Positions 7,141 through 15,918 of a stretch of DNA of 19,195 nt are shown here, piece by piece. The first letter of the stretch is position 1. Each line of letters begins with the position of its first letter. Made by a program: the position numbers and the translations under genes. The notes below the pieces were generated by a model. It was given only the letters and a program-made list of their open reading frames with translations. It did not search any database and was not told the origin of the DNA. Source of the DNA: JALSKU01 sp964556545 (lineage in GTDB: Bacteria > Campylobacterota > Campylobacteria > Campylobacterales > JALSKU01); the NCBI GenBank assembly GCA_964556545.1, contig CAZKWE010000079.1, forward strand, positions 1 to 19,195, written 5' to 3'.

Positions 7141-7146
7141 AAAGGA
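7141..7146 (+). promoter_or_regulatory. ribosome binding site AAAGGA that fixes the permease start
   Basis: AAAGGA lies 7 nt before ATG 7154. The frame stays open back to a TTG at 7115, but that codon has no Shine-Dalgarno and lies inside the leader hairpin, so 7154 is preferred. Confidence 0.75.
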
Positions 7147-7153
7147 ATTACAA

Positions 7154-8437
7154 ATGCTTAGTAGATTTCATCTGCAAGAGAGAGGAACGGATGTTAAGAC
7201 GGAGGCAAGAGCAGGTTTTACGACTTTTTTAACTATGATGTATATAGTTCCGGTAAATGCCATCATTATGGGCAAGACCGGTATGGATATGGGTGCGATT
7301 ATGAGCGCTACTGCTCTTATAACCATTATAGCTACCGTACTAAATGGTATATGGGCAAATACACCAATTGCCATGAGTGTAGGAATGGGACTTAATGCCT
7401 ACTTTACTTTCGGACTGGTCTTGGGCATGAAACTACCTTGGCAAACTGCACTTGGCATTGTATTTATCTCAGGGGCTTTATTTGTCATACTCTCTTTTAC
7501 AAAATTCAGAGTATGGGTAATGCAAAGTGTGCCGACTGATTTAAGGCGTGCCATAAGTGCCGGTATAGGAGCGTTTATAGCTTTTATAGGATTAAAACAA
7601 ATGGGTATAGTTGTAGCAAATAAAGCAACATTGGTATCACTTGGAAATTTATCCGATCCAAATGTATTGCTTGGAATTTTTGGTCTTTTTATAGCTTTTG
7701 CATTTTTTAGCTGGAGAATCAAAGGGGCTTTTATACTTGCTATTTTGATAACATCTATAGTCGGATGGGCTTTTGGCATGGGAGAACTTCCAAAGCATAT
7801 CTTTTCAATGCCGGCATCAATTTCTCCAATATTTTTAAAACTTGATATTGTGGGTGCGCTTTCACTCTCACTTTTACCTGTAATTATCACATTTTTGATA
7901 ACAGATATGTTTGATTCACTTGGGACTCTTGCCGGGGTAGGATACAGGGCAGGACTTTTTAAAGATGATTCAAAGGAACTTCAAAAAACTCTTGAAGTAG
8001 ATGCTGCTGCAACAAGCATAGGTGCACTTCTTGGTGTTTCAACAACTACAAGTTTTATAGAGAGTGCAAGCGGTGTTGAAGAGGGTGGAAGAACAGGGCT
8101 TACTGCAGTTTTTACAGGTCTATTTTTTATACTGACTCTTTTTATACTTCCTGTTTTTCAGGCAATCCCGGAAAATGCCATTTATCCGATACTTGTTATG
8201 GTCGGGGCTTTAATGTTCAGTGAATTGGAAAATATTAATTTCAAAGATATTCCAACTTCTATAGCCGCTTTTGTAACAACTTTAATGATGCCTTTGACCT
8301 ACTCTATAACAAACGGTTTATCTTTAGGTTTCATAGCATATCTATTTTTACTTGTTATCAAAGGGGAGTTTGAAAGAATTAATATAGGTGTTATCTCTTT
8401 GGCAGTAATTGGCTCACTGGTATTTATCTTTCATTAA
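7154..8437 (+). CDS. NCS2-family purine permease (AzgA-like, adenine/guanine/hypoxanthine uptake)
   Basis: This 427-residue inner-membrane protein, rich in hydrophobic helices (about 12 expected), imports purine bases, probably with protons. Family landmarks, numbered from ATG 7154, are TEARAGFTTFLTMMYI near 16-31, SVGMGLNAYFTF (75-86), MFDSLGTLAGV (252-262) with the acidic residue of the substrate site, and GVSTTTSFIESASGVEEGGRTG (294-315). These are the hallmarks of the AzgA/PbuG branch rather than the uracil or xanthine/urate branches. It is first in a plus-strand operon and is followed after 12 nt by a purine phosphoribosyltransferase, which would trap imported bases as nucleotides. Exact base specificity cannot be read from the sequence. 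Confidence 0.9.
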   Translation: MLSRFHLQERGTDVKTEARAGFTTFLTMMYIVPVNAIIMGKTGMDMGAIMSATALITIIATVLNGIWANTPIAMSVGMGLNAYFTFGLVLGMKLPWQTALGIVFISGALFVILSFTKFRVWVMQSVPTDLRRAISAGIGAFIAFIGLKQMGIVVANKATLVSLGNLSDPNVLLGIFGLFIAFAFFSWRIKGAFILAILITSIVGWAFGMGELPKHIFSMPASISPIFLKLDIVGALSLSLLPVIITFLITDMFDSLGTLAGVGYRAGLFKDDSKELQKTLEVDAAATSIGALLGVSTTTSFIESASGVEEGGRTGLTAVFTGLFFILTLFILPVFQAIPENAIYPILVMVGALMFSELENINFKDIPTSIAAFVTTLMMPLTYSITNGLSLGFIAYLFLLVIKGEFERINIGVISLAVIGSLVFIFH

Positions 8438-8449
8438 GGATAATATGCA

Positions 8450-8890
8450 ATGATATTTTATAGCTATGATGAGTTTAGCAAAGATGTAGAGATGATGGCA
8501 AGCAAATTGCAAGAATATGGCTGCGATACGATCGTAGCCATAGCCAGAGGAGGTATGACTCTTGGTCATTTTCTCTCAGAGCATATGAGTATAAGAAATT
8601 TGTATTCACTAAACTCGATACATTACGACAATCAACAAAAACTTGAATATATAAAAGTTTACAATATACCCGATCTCTCAAAAGCAAAAAAAGTTGTCAT
8701 AGTTGACGATATCATAGACAGCGGAGAGACAATGCATGAGATAACAAGACTTCTGCAGGAAAGATTTCCATCGGTTGAATTTAAAAATGCAGCTATATTT
8801 TATAAACCAACTTCTATCATAAAGCCTGATTTTGCCGTAAAAGAGGCTAAGGGATGGATAGAGTTTTTTTGGTCGAAAGCGAAGAATTAG
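8450..8890 (+). CDS. gpt: purine phosphoribosyltransferase, Gpt-like (xanthine/guanine type)
   Basis: This 146-residue type I phosphoribosyltransferase moves the ribose-phosphate of PRPP onto a purine base. The PRPP loop is VVIVDDIIDSGET (82-94), the PPi-loop region is ARGGMTLGHFLS (32-43), and the C-terminus has the WIEFFW segment (136-141). That segment matches, from memory, the short Gpt-like protein of Helicobacter (HP0735) and its Campylobacterota relatives. The RBS TAAGGA (8435-8440) overlaps the stop codon of the permease gene. A start at ATG 8445 is excluded because it meets a stop after one codon. Its place next to a purine permease supports purine salvage; hypoxanthine, guanine or xanthine use cannot be separated here. 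The gene end overlaps glnD. Confidence 0.85.
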   Translation: MIFYSYDEFSKDVEMMASKLQEYGCDTIVAIARGGMTLGHFLSEHMSIRNLYSLNSIHYDNQQKLEYIKVYNIPDLSKAKKVVIVDDIIDSGETMHEITRLLQERFPSVEFKNAAIFYKPTSIIKPDFAVKEAKGWIEFFWSKAKN

Positions 8891-11442
8891 TGCAAGACAA
8901 ACTCCGATACAAAATAGAAGATTTGATAGAAAAAAATGCTGATGATTTTGAAATATCCAAGGAGATAAAAAACAGTATCAAAGAATACCTTGAGTGTATC
9001 GGAGATATTTTTAAAGAATCACAAGGTAAAGATTTTCTTGTAAAGCATACCAAAAAAATTGATGAATTTATTACAATTGCTTACAAATATATCTTAAGGA
9101 AATATTTTGGAGATTATCTTCCTTTTCAAAGTCAAATCCCTATAGCCGTGACGGCACTTGGAAGCTATGGAAGAGAACAACTTTGTATATACTCCGATAT
9201 TGATATCATGATTATTTATGATGAAATACCAGGGTACAATCTTGATAAAATCATCTCTTCTCTTTTGCATGTATTTTGGGATGCCGGTTTGAAACTCGGA
9301 CACAGAACCCATATGATAAAAGATATATTTGAAGCATCCAAACAGGATATTACCATAAAAACGGCAATGATAGAGGCTAGATTTTTATGCGGTTCAAAAA
9401 TCACCTGGATGAAAGCTACAAATGAATTTGATAAAATACGAAGATACAAACAAAAAGAATTTATTCTCAAATTAAGACAATATAACAAACAAAGATATAA
9501 AAAATTCCAACTTGATATGGAGCCAAATATAAAAGATGGTGTAGGAGGATTAAGAGATGCCAACTCTCTTTTTTGGATAGCCAATATACTTCATAATGTT
9601 AAAAATACAAAAGAGTTAATACCAAAATATATAAGTGAAAACGAACATAGAGAGTTTAGAATGGCTTTAGAGTTTTTATACAGGGTTCGTTCGGCTCTGC
9701 ATCTGAGTTCAAAACGAAAAAATGATACCCTGAATTTGGAAAATATTCCGGAAGTAGCAAAACTTCTTGGCTTCAAAGATAGCAGATTTAAATCAGCACA
9801 AAATCAACTTGTATATCAAACTCTGCACTCTTTATGGACTATCAAAACAACAACAAAACTTCTTATAAAAAAATTGACCAAATCCATACTTTTTGATAAA
9901 AACAATATACAAAAACTTAGAAACTCATATTTTAACAACCATATATATATTTGCAATGACAGTGTAATTACGACTCTTGACAAAAAAGGAAACAGTTATA
10001 TAAATTTACTAAAAGAAATTTTACCCCTGATGAATAATGATTTTGATTATGATATCAGCTACATAAACTATCTTAAAAAAACAAAACTTACCAATAAAAC
10101 TTCAAAAGAGGCATACAGGCTAAAAAAAAGTATTTTCCATAAAAAGTATCTTTATTCTATTTTTTATGCACTTTATCAGGCAAATATACTTCATCAAATA
10201 TTTACACCTTTTAAAAAAGTATTGAATTTACCTCAGTTTGACGGATATCACAAATATCCGGTAGATATACACTCTATGTATGCTCTTTATCATTTGGAAA
10301 ATATAAAAGAAGAATTGATAAAAAAACTTTTTTTTGAATTGGAAGATGAAGAACAGGCGCTTCTGAGACTTGTAATATTTTTTCACGACATTGGAAAAGG
10401 AAGAAAAAAAGATCACAGACAAATAGGAGCTGCGATACTGAAAAACCAGGCAAAAAAACTAAACTTTTCAAGCAGACTCATAGAAATAGGAGCAACACTT
10501 GTAAAATACCATACTGACATGAGCAATACCGCAAGCACAGAAGATATATACAGTGAAAAAGTTATACTCTCTTTTGTTTCAAAACTCAAAGACAAAAAAA
10601 TACTAAAAATGCTTTATATACTTACTTATTGTGATATGAAAGCAGTTAACAAAAAAATATACTCCCCCTTCTTTGCTTCACTTTTAAAAGAACTTTATTT
10701 TATATCTCTTGATGCTTTTGAAAAAGAGGAACTTATAGACGAGACTTCCGGAAGACTGAAAAAAGAAAATACCCTTAAAAAAAGTAATGATTTTTTAAAT
10801 TTGCCATCAAAACTTCAAAAAGATATACTATCCATAAATTCAAATATATTTTTTATCAAACACAATCCTTTACAAATTATACAAATTTCAAAATGGGCTA
10901 AAAAGTTAAAAGATAAAAAATATGACTACAAGATAGATACCGCTTCTCATTTGAGTATTACCATTATACGCAAAAATGAACTTAATTTAGGCTATATGCT
11001 TGGAAAATTAAGTTCATTCAATGTAGCAAGTATGGATATTTTTAAACTTTTTGACGATATAAAATATTTTAAGATAAATTTTTTGGAAAATATTAACGAA
11101 GATGATATTTTATACATTAAAGAGATTATAAAAAACTCTTTTGATATGGATAAAAATATCTCATATAAAGTACCGCTTATATATGAAAATGAATTGATAT
11201 TTGATTGTAATCATTCTAAAACTTATGCTAAAATGGCACTTCACACAAAAGATCAAAAAGCCATCATAGCTCATATAATTTCTATATTTGACAGTTTTGG
11301 AGTTGATATATCAACTGCAAAGATACAAACTATAAAAAATAGAACTCACAATCTTTTTTTAATAGAAAAAAACGGAAAATTTTGTAATAATTTGGATAAA
11401 ATAAAAGATAAAATTACAGGAAAAGAAAAATGTGCGGAATAG
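8854..11442 (+). CDS. glnD: bifunctional [protein-PII] uridylyltransferase / uridylyl-removing enzyme
   Basis: GlnD senses glutamine and adds or removes UMP on PII proteins, setting the nitrogen response. The 862-residue protein (close to the roughly 890 of E. coli) shows all domains: nucleotidyltransferase GSYGREQL...SDID (103-117, metal ligands D115 and D117); a linker with EPNIKDGVGGLRD (223-235); an HD hydrolase domain with H473, H511-D512 in FFHDIGKG, H553 and D594; and two ACT-like glutamine-sensing repeats near 697-760 and 790-840. The ATG at 8854 overlaps gpt by 37 nt and has AGAGG (8842-8846) 7 nt upstream. A GTG at 8890, overlapping the gpt stop by 1 nt, is a possible alternative giving 850 residues. 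The end overlaps glmS by 13 nt. No glnB or glnA is in the window. Confidence 0.94.
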   Translation: MDRVFLVESEELVQDKLRYKIEDLIEKNADDFEISKEIKNSIKEYLECIGDIFKESQGKDFLVKHTKKIDEFITIAYKYILRKYFGDYLPFQSQIPIAVTALGSYGREQLCIYSDIDIMIIYDEIPGYNLDKIISSLLHVFWDAGLKLGHRTHMIKDIFEASKQDITIKTAMIEARFLCGSKITWMKATNEFDKIRRYKQKEFILKLRQYNKQRYKKFQLDMEPNIKDGVGGLRDANSLFWIANILHNVKNTKELIPKYISENEHREFRMALEFLYRVRSALHLSSKRKNDTLNLENIPEVAKLLGFKDSRFKSAQNQLVYQTLHSLWTIKTTTKLLIKKLTKSILFDKNNIQKLRNSYFNNHIYICNDSVITTLDKKGNSYINLLKEILPLMNNDFDYDISYINYLKKTKLTNKTSKEAYRLKKSIFHKKYLYSIFYALYQANILHQIFTPFKKVLNLPQFDGYHKYPVDIHSMYALYHLENIKEELIKKLFFELEDEEQALLRLVIFFHDIGKGRKKDHRQIGAAILKNQAKKLNFSSRLIEIGATLVKYHTDMSNTASTEDIYSEKVILSFVSKLKDKKILKMLYILTYCDMKAVNKKIYSPFFASLLKELYFISLDAFEKEELIDETSGRLKKENTLKKSNDFLNLPSKLQKDILSINSNIFFIKHNPLQIIQISKWAKKLKDKKYDYKIDTASHLSITIIRKNELNLGYMLGKLSSFNVASMDIFKLFDDIKYFKINFLENINEDDILYIKEIIKNSFDMDKNISYKVPLIYENELIFDCNHSKTYAKMALHTKDQKAIIAHIISIFDSFGVDISTAKIQTIKNRTHNLFLIEKNGKFCNNLDKIKDKITGKEKCAE

Positions 11443-13241
11443 TAGGATATATCGGGGAGAGGGAAAAAAGAGAAATTATACTTGACGGACTTAAAGAACT
11501 TGAATACAGAGGATATGACAGTGCCGGTATTGCGATACTTAGCGACAATGAAATAATCCACTTTAAAGCTGTAGGAAAACTTAAAAATCTTGAAGAGAAA
11601 ACAAAAAATTTTAAAAGCAGCGGTTTCGGACTTGCTATCGGTCATACAAGGTGGGCAACACACGGAAAGCCAAACGAGATAAATGCCCATCCCCATTTTG
11701 GCAAATACTCTTATGTCATACACAATGGAATTATAGAAAATCATCAGGAATTAAAAAAAGAGTTGCAAGAAAAAGGATATAGTTTTTTGTCCCAAACAGA
11801 TAGTGAAGTTATCGTTCATCTTTTTGAAATGTATATAAACGAAGGGAATGAGCCATTTAGTGCTTTTGAAAAAACTGTAAAGAAACTTCAAGGTGCCTAT
11901 GCGATACTTCTTATAAGCAAAGCAGATAAAGAGAAAATCTTTTTTGCAAAAAATTTGGTTCCTTTGATAATAGGAAAAAACGATAAAGATGAGATATTTT
12001 TCAGCTCCAGTGATGCTCCTTTAATTGGAAATGCAACCGAGGTTGTATATCTTCATGATAAAACATACGGATATGCCAAAAAAGGTAAAATTATCTTATA
12101 TCAAGATGGCATAAAACAAAAATTGGATTTGAAACAACTCTCTATATCCAAGCTCTCTGCCCAAAAAGAGGGGTATAGATTTTTTATGGAAAAAGAGATA
12201 TATGAACAAAGCACTGTAGCAAGTGAAACTTTAATGGGTAGAGTTCAAAAAGATGAAATTATTTTTGATGATATAAAAGATAACTTTTTTGATGAGATAA
12301 AAGAGATAAAGATATGTGCATGCGGTACCAGCTATCATGCGGCACTTGCTTCTTCGTATCTGTTTGAAAGAGTTTCAAAAATTAAATGCAGTATTGAAAT
12401 CGCCAGTGAATTTAGATATAAAGAACCATTGTTGCAACAGGACACTCTTTTTATAGTTATTTCCCAAAGTGGAGAAACAGCTGATACTTTGCAGGCTTTA
12501 AAGATGGCAAAACAGGCAGGATTGAAAACTTTGGCAGTTTGCAATGTCGATAATTCTTCAATCGTTAGAATAAGTGATAAGACTTTACTTACCAGAGCCG
12601 GCATAGAAAAAGGAGTTGCAAGTACAAAAGCTTTTACTACCCAGCTTGTAGTTCTTTGGATGCTCTCTTTGAAACTTGGTATTTTAAAAGGTCATTTAAA
12701 AGAAGAGGTGCTTCAAAAGGAGATAGAAACTTTACTGAAAGTTCCATCTGTTTTAAAAGTTGACAACAAAATCCATGAAAAAATAAAAAGACTCTCAAAA
12801 AGATACCTTCACGGACACGGTTTTTTCTTTATAGGTAGAGATCTGTTTTTTCCGCTGGCACTCGAAGGTGCTTTGAAACTAAAAGAGATAAGCTATCTTC
12901 ATGCCGAAGGATATCCCGCAGGAGAAATGAAACACGGACCTATAGCATTGGCCGATAGTGAACTTTTCACAGTTGCACTGATGCCGAAGACTTTGTTGTA
13001 TGATAAAGTAAAAAGTAATGTTGAAGAATTGAGTGCCAGAGATGCTACCATCCTGGCTTTAAGTCCGATAGAATTTGACATAGCTGATGACTTTATCAGG
13101 ACAAAAGGATATAACCACCCAATGCTGGAATTTTTTGAAATGAGTGTTATTGTGCAGCTATTGGCTCTTGAAATATCAGTAAGACTCGGAAATGATGTAG
13201 ATATGCCAAGAAATTTAGCCAAAAGTGTTACTGTAGAATAA
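11430..13241 (+). CDS. glmS: glutamine-fructose-6-phosphate aminotransferase (isomerizing)
   Basis: GlmS makes glucosamine-6-phosphate from fructose-6-phosphate and glutamine, the first step toward UDP-GlcNAc for peptidoglycan and lipopolysaccharide. The 603-residue protein is full length. The N-terminal glutaminase begins M-C2-GIVGYIG with C2 as nucleophile after Met removal, then EYRGYDSAG (25-33), GHTRWATHGKP (71-81), HNGIIEN (98-104) and QTDSEV (122-127). Two SIS sugar-isomerase domains follow: CACGTSYHA (296-304) and SQSGETADT (345-353), then GVASTKAF (395-402) and EGALKLKEISYLHAEG (479-494). The conserved tail is DMPRNLAKSVTVE, with catalytic Lys598. It overlaps glnD upstream (RBS AGGAAA) and, in opposite orientation, comEC downstream. 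I see no glmS ribozyme, and the gene has no leader of its own. Confidence 0.97.
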   Translation: MCGIVGYIGEREKREIILDGLKELEYRGYDSAGIAILSDNEIIHFKAVGKLKNLEEKTKNFKSSGFGLAIGHTRWATHGKPNEINAHPHFGKYSYVIHNGIIENHQELKKELQEKGYSFLSQTDSEVIVHLFEMYINEGNEPFSAFEKTVKKLQGAYAILLISKADKEKIFFAKNLVPLIIGKNDKDEIFFSSSDAPLIGNATEVVYLHDKTYGYAKKGKIILYQDGIKQKLDLKQLSISKLSAQKEGYRFFMEKEIYEQSTVASETLMGRVQKDEIIFDDIKDNFFDEIKEIKICACGTSYHAALASSYLFERVSKIKCSIEIASEFRYKEPLLQQDTLFIVISQSGETADTLQALKMAKQAGLKTLAVCNVDNSSIVRISDKTLLTRAGIEKGVASTKAFTTQLVVLWMLSLKLGILKGHLKEEVLQKEIETLLKVPSVLKVDNKIHEKIKRLSKRYLHGHGFFFIGRDLFFPLALEGALKLKEISYLHAEGYPAGEMKHGPIALADSELFTVALMPKTLLYDKVKSNVEELSARDATILALSPIEFDIADDFIRTKGYNHPMLEFFEMSVIVQLLALEISVRLGNDVDMPRNLAKSVTVE

Positions 13242-14495
13242 AAACAAAAGTACTATAAAAAATATTGTTGCCTGCATAAACAATAGATATAAAAATATTT
13301 TTTTGTAAATAGAAAGCAAACTTGTCACAATATATACGGATAAAAACCAAAAAGGAGTTCTAAGATTTATAATATGAGCTTTAAATTCCAGTAGCATCAA
13401 TATCGGTGTATCCAAAATATCACCGATTTTCAGCAAATGCAAAATAAGCTCCAAAGGATAAAATACTGTAAACAACATAGATAAAAACGGGGAAAGAAGC
13501 TGGGATAAGGCAAAAACAGGAAATACAAAATGCACAATCGGCTGCATCAACAAATATACCCAAAAGTTTATCATGATAAAGATTTGCCATGATTTTAAGT
13601 ATTGGTAATAGTGCAAAAACAAAAAGATATAAAATACTCCGCTTATAGAAAACCAAAAAGCTATATTAAAAATCAATTCCGGGAAAAATGCCAAAAGTAT
13701 TAAAACTGTCAAAAGAATGGTTTGAAAAGAAAAAATATTTATATACCTTATATAAAAAAAATATCCGACTACCATCATCACATATGCTCTTAGTAAAGAG
13801 GGGATAAAATTCAAAAAATACAAATATAAAAACAATAATGCCAAAGAGAGTATCATCAAGTCTAACATTCTGCTTCTATAAGGAAAAAATTTATCTTGAA
13901 ATATTTTGTAAACAGGAGTCAATATTAAAAAAATCAAAAAAGATAAAACTCCAAGATGAAATCCGCTAATTGCTACAAGATGTGAAATACCGAGCAAACT
14001 TACTTGCTTTCTTATATCCTTATCTATCTTTTTTGCAAAAAACAGTGCGGCAAAAAGCTCTTTTGTGATTTTGTTTTTATGCTGAGAGGATATAAAATAT
14101 TGCATTTTCTTTTTTATGTTATTATTTTTATCAGGTAAAATCCCTATATGATATATGGGCAGAAAGCCTCCTTTTAAATATCTATAAAAAGTCAGTTTTT
14201 TTGTTGATATTTTGCATTTTATAAACTTATTTTGCAAATTTGGCATATTTTTTTGCCATGCAAGACCAAAAAAACAAATACCGTTTTTCATTTTTAACCG
14301 TAAAATTTGATACTCTTTGCCCTTTTTTGTTCTTTTTGGATATTGAGATATAACTTTTAGGGTTGTTTGATAATATTTTGAGGATTTTAACTCTTTAAAA
14401 TTTTGATAGTATAAAAAAAGATTTACAAAAAAAATTAAAATTAAAACAAGAGCAATGATAAAAAAATGTTTTTTATCAAGCTCCAGCTTTTCCAA
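13215..14495 (-). CDS. comEC: ComEC/Rec2-family DNA-uptake channel protein, short form
   Basis: This 426-residue multi-pass membrane protein should carry single-stranded DNA across the inner membrane during natural transformation. The competence-domain core motif HLVAISGFHLG lies at 172-182, preceded by an OB-like soluble stretch (about 40-125) and followed by many hydrophobic helices to residue 420. The C-terminal metallo-beta-lactamase domain of longer ComEC proteins is absent, as in short epsilonproteobacterial homologues. The start is TTG at 14493-14495, one base after the dnaB stop, with AGGA at 14503-14506 (7-nt spacing); no better start is near. The gene ends 27 bp inside glmS on the other strand. 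It is the third gene of ispG-dnaB-comEC. Confidence 0.88.
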   Translation of the reverse strand: MEKLELDKKHFFIIALVLILIFFVNLFLYYQNFKELKSSKYYQTTLKVISQYPKRTKKGKEYQILRLKMKNGICFFGLAWQKNMPNLQNKFIKCKISTKKLTFYRYLKGGFLPIYHIGILPDKNNNIKKKMQYFISSQHKNKITKELFAALFFAKKIDKDIRKQVSLLGISHLVAISGFHLGVLSFLIFLILTPVYKIFQDKFFPYRSRMLDLMILSLALLFLYLYFLNFIPSLLRAYVMMVVGYFFYIRYINIFSFQTILLTVLILLAFFPELIFNIAFWFSISGVFYIFLFLHYYQYLKSWQIFIMINFWVYLLMQPIVHFVFPVFALSQLLSPFLSMLFTVFYPLELILHLLKIGDILDTPILMLLEFKAHIINLRTPFWFLSVYIVTSLLSIYKKIFLYLLFMQATIFFIVLLFLFYSNTFG

Positions 14496-14496
14496 A

Positions 14497-15918
14497 TTAC
14501 AATCCTGAAGGTATCTCTATCTTTGCCTCTTTAATATCTTCATAAACTATTTCGACCGGCATTGCTCCTTTGTCTACAAATCTTGTACAATTTTTTTGAA
14601 ATACAAGATCAGCAACACCAACCGGACCGTTTCTGTTTTTTCCTATGATTATTTCGGCATCCTCTTCAGGCTTGGCAAAAAAATTACTTTTGTACTCTTT
14701 ACCTTCATTTCGGGCTTTCATCTCTTTTTCTTTCTCTTCCCTTACTCTATATACATCATCACGGTAAACAAAAAGTATAAGATCCGCATCCTGCTCTATG
14801 GCACCGCTTTCTCTTAGGTCGCTAAGCATTGGTCTTTTATCACTTCTGCTCTCTAAACTTCTGTTTAATTGAGATAGAGCAATAATGGGTATATTTAACT
14901 CTCTTGCAAGAAGCTTTAATCCTCTGCTTATCTCTGAAACTTCCAAATGTCTGTCTTTGTTGCCGCTTGAACTCATAAGTTGAAGATAATCTATAATAGC
15001 AAGTGAAATTTCGGGATGATTTGTTTTTAGTTTTCTAAGCTTGCTTCTTACATGGTGTATATCAACAAGACCGTTATCATCAACAAAAAGTTTAGATTTG
15101 CTCATCTCATCCATTGCACTTGAAAGCCTTGAAAATTCATCATCACTCAAATCACCTATCTTTAACTTTTGTAACGGGATGGAGGTAATAGAGCTAAGCA
15201 TTCTAAGCATTAACTGTTCAGAGGGCATTTCAAGTGAAAATATAGCAACTCCAAGCTTGTCTTTCAATGCCTTTTCGGCCAAATTCAGTGCAAAACTTGT
15301 CTTTCCCATTGCCGGTCTTGCCGCTATAATGATCAAATCTCCTTCTCCGAAACCTGTTGTTAATTCATTTAATTTTCTAAAACCGGTATCAACTCCCACA
15401 ACTCCTTCGTTGCCTCTTTTTTTCATCTGTTCTATATGTTTCAGAGTTGCTTCAACGATATCCGGTGAATCCCTAAAGTCACTGCTATTGGCTTCTTCGG
15501 TTATTTTATAAAGTTTTTGCTGTACAATATCCACTACATCAGATGAGGGCATATCTTTTTCAACCGCAATCTCTTTTATATCACTTGTCAAAGAGAGCAA
15601 TTCTCTCTTTATGGCTTTATCTTTTATCTCTTCGACATAAGCGGAAGTATTTGAAAGAGGATTTGATGAGAGAATCTCAAGAAATGCTTCTTCGTCAAAA
15701 CTGTTTTTTTGGTGAAGCTTTTTCTTTAAAAATTCTTCATCTATCGGTTTTTCTTCTCTTTCGCATTCAAGCATAGCTTCAAAAAGATGCTTATGAAAAG
15801 GAAGATAAAAGTCTTTCGGACTTAATTTTTCAGCAACATTCTCAAAAGTGGCAGGATCAAATATAATGGAACTTAAAACCGCTTTCTCAAGATTTACACT
15901 GTTTAAAGCATCAAACAT
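14497..15918 (-). CDS. dnaB: replicative DNA helicase
   Basis: DnaB is the hexameric 5'-3' helicase that unwinds DNA at the fork. From ATG 15918 the protein has 473 residues. It has an N-terminal primase-interacting domain (about 1-100), then the RecA-like domain with Walker A ARPAMGKTS (200-208), FSLEM (227-231), Walker B LAIIDYLQLM (306-315), the SQLNRSLE block (349-356) and DLRESGAIEQDAD (367-379). A charged stretch of about 25-30 residues (near 391-419) follows YRDDVY, where E. coli DnaB is shorter. Helicobacter pylori DnaB is reported to have an insertion in the same area. The frame opens further upstream to a TTG at 15945, but ATG 15918 has the strong site and is chosen. It overlaps the ispG end by 8 nt and is followed by comEC after 1 nt. 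Confidence 0.95.
   Translation of the reverse strand: MFDALNSVNLEKAVLSSIIFDPATFENVAEKLSPKDFYLPFHKHLFEAMLECEREEKPIDEEFLKKKLHQKNSFDEEAFLEILSSNPLSNTSAYVEEIKDKAIKRELLSLTSDIKEIAVEKDMPSSDVVDIVQQKLYKITEEANSSDFRDSPDIVEATLKHIEQMKKRGNEGVVGVDTGFRKLNELTTGFGEGDLIIIAARPAMGKTSFALNLAEKALKDKLGVAIFSLEMPSEQLMLRMLSSITSIPLQKLKIGDLSDDEFSRLSSAMDEMSKSKLFVDDNGLVDIHHVRSKLRKLKTNHPEISLAIIDYLQLMSSSGNKDRHLEVSEISRGLKLLARELNIPIIALSQLNRSLESRSDKRPMLSDLRESGAIEQDADLILFVYRDDVYRVREEKEKEMKARNEGKEYKSNFFAKPEEDAEIIIGKNRNGPVGVADLVFQKNCTRFVDKGAMPVEIVYEDIKEAKIEIPSGL

Noticed and set aside
7115..7153. N-terminal extension of the permease from a TTG codon at 7115
   Set aside because: There is no ribosome site before it and it lies inside the leader stem-loop, while ATG 7154 has AAAGGA at good spacing and gives the usual N-terminus.
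7080..7153. Known purine riboswitch
   Set aside because: The aptamer needs a three-way junction with two interacting hairpin loops; only one inner hairpin fits here and the conserved core sequences are absent.
11300..11429. glmS ribozyme upstream of glmS
   Set aside because: The upstream DNA is the coding end of glnD, overlapping the glmS start; there is no non-coding leader to hold a ribozyme.
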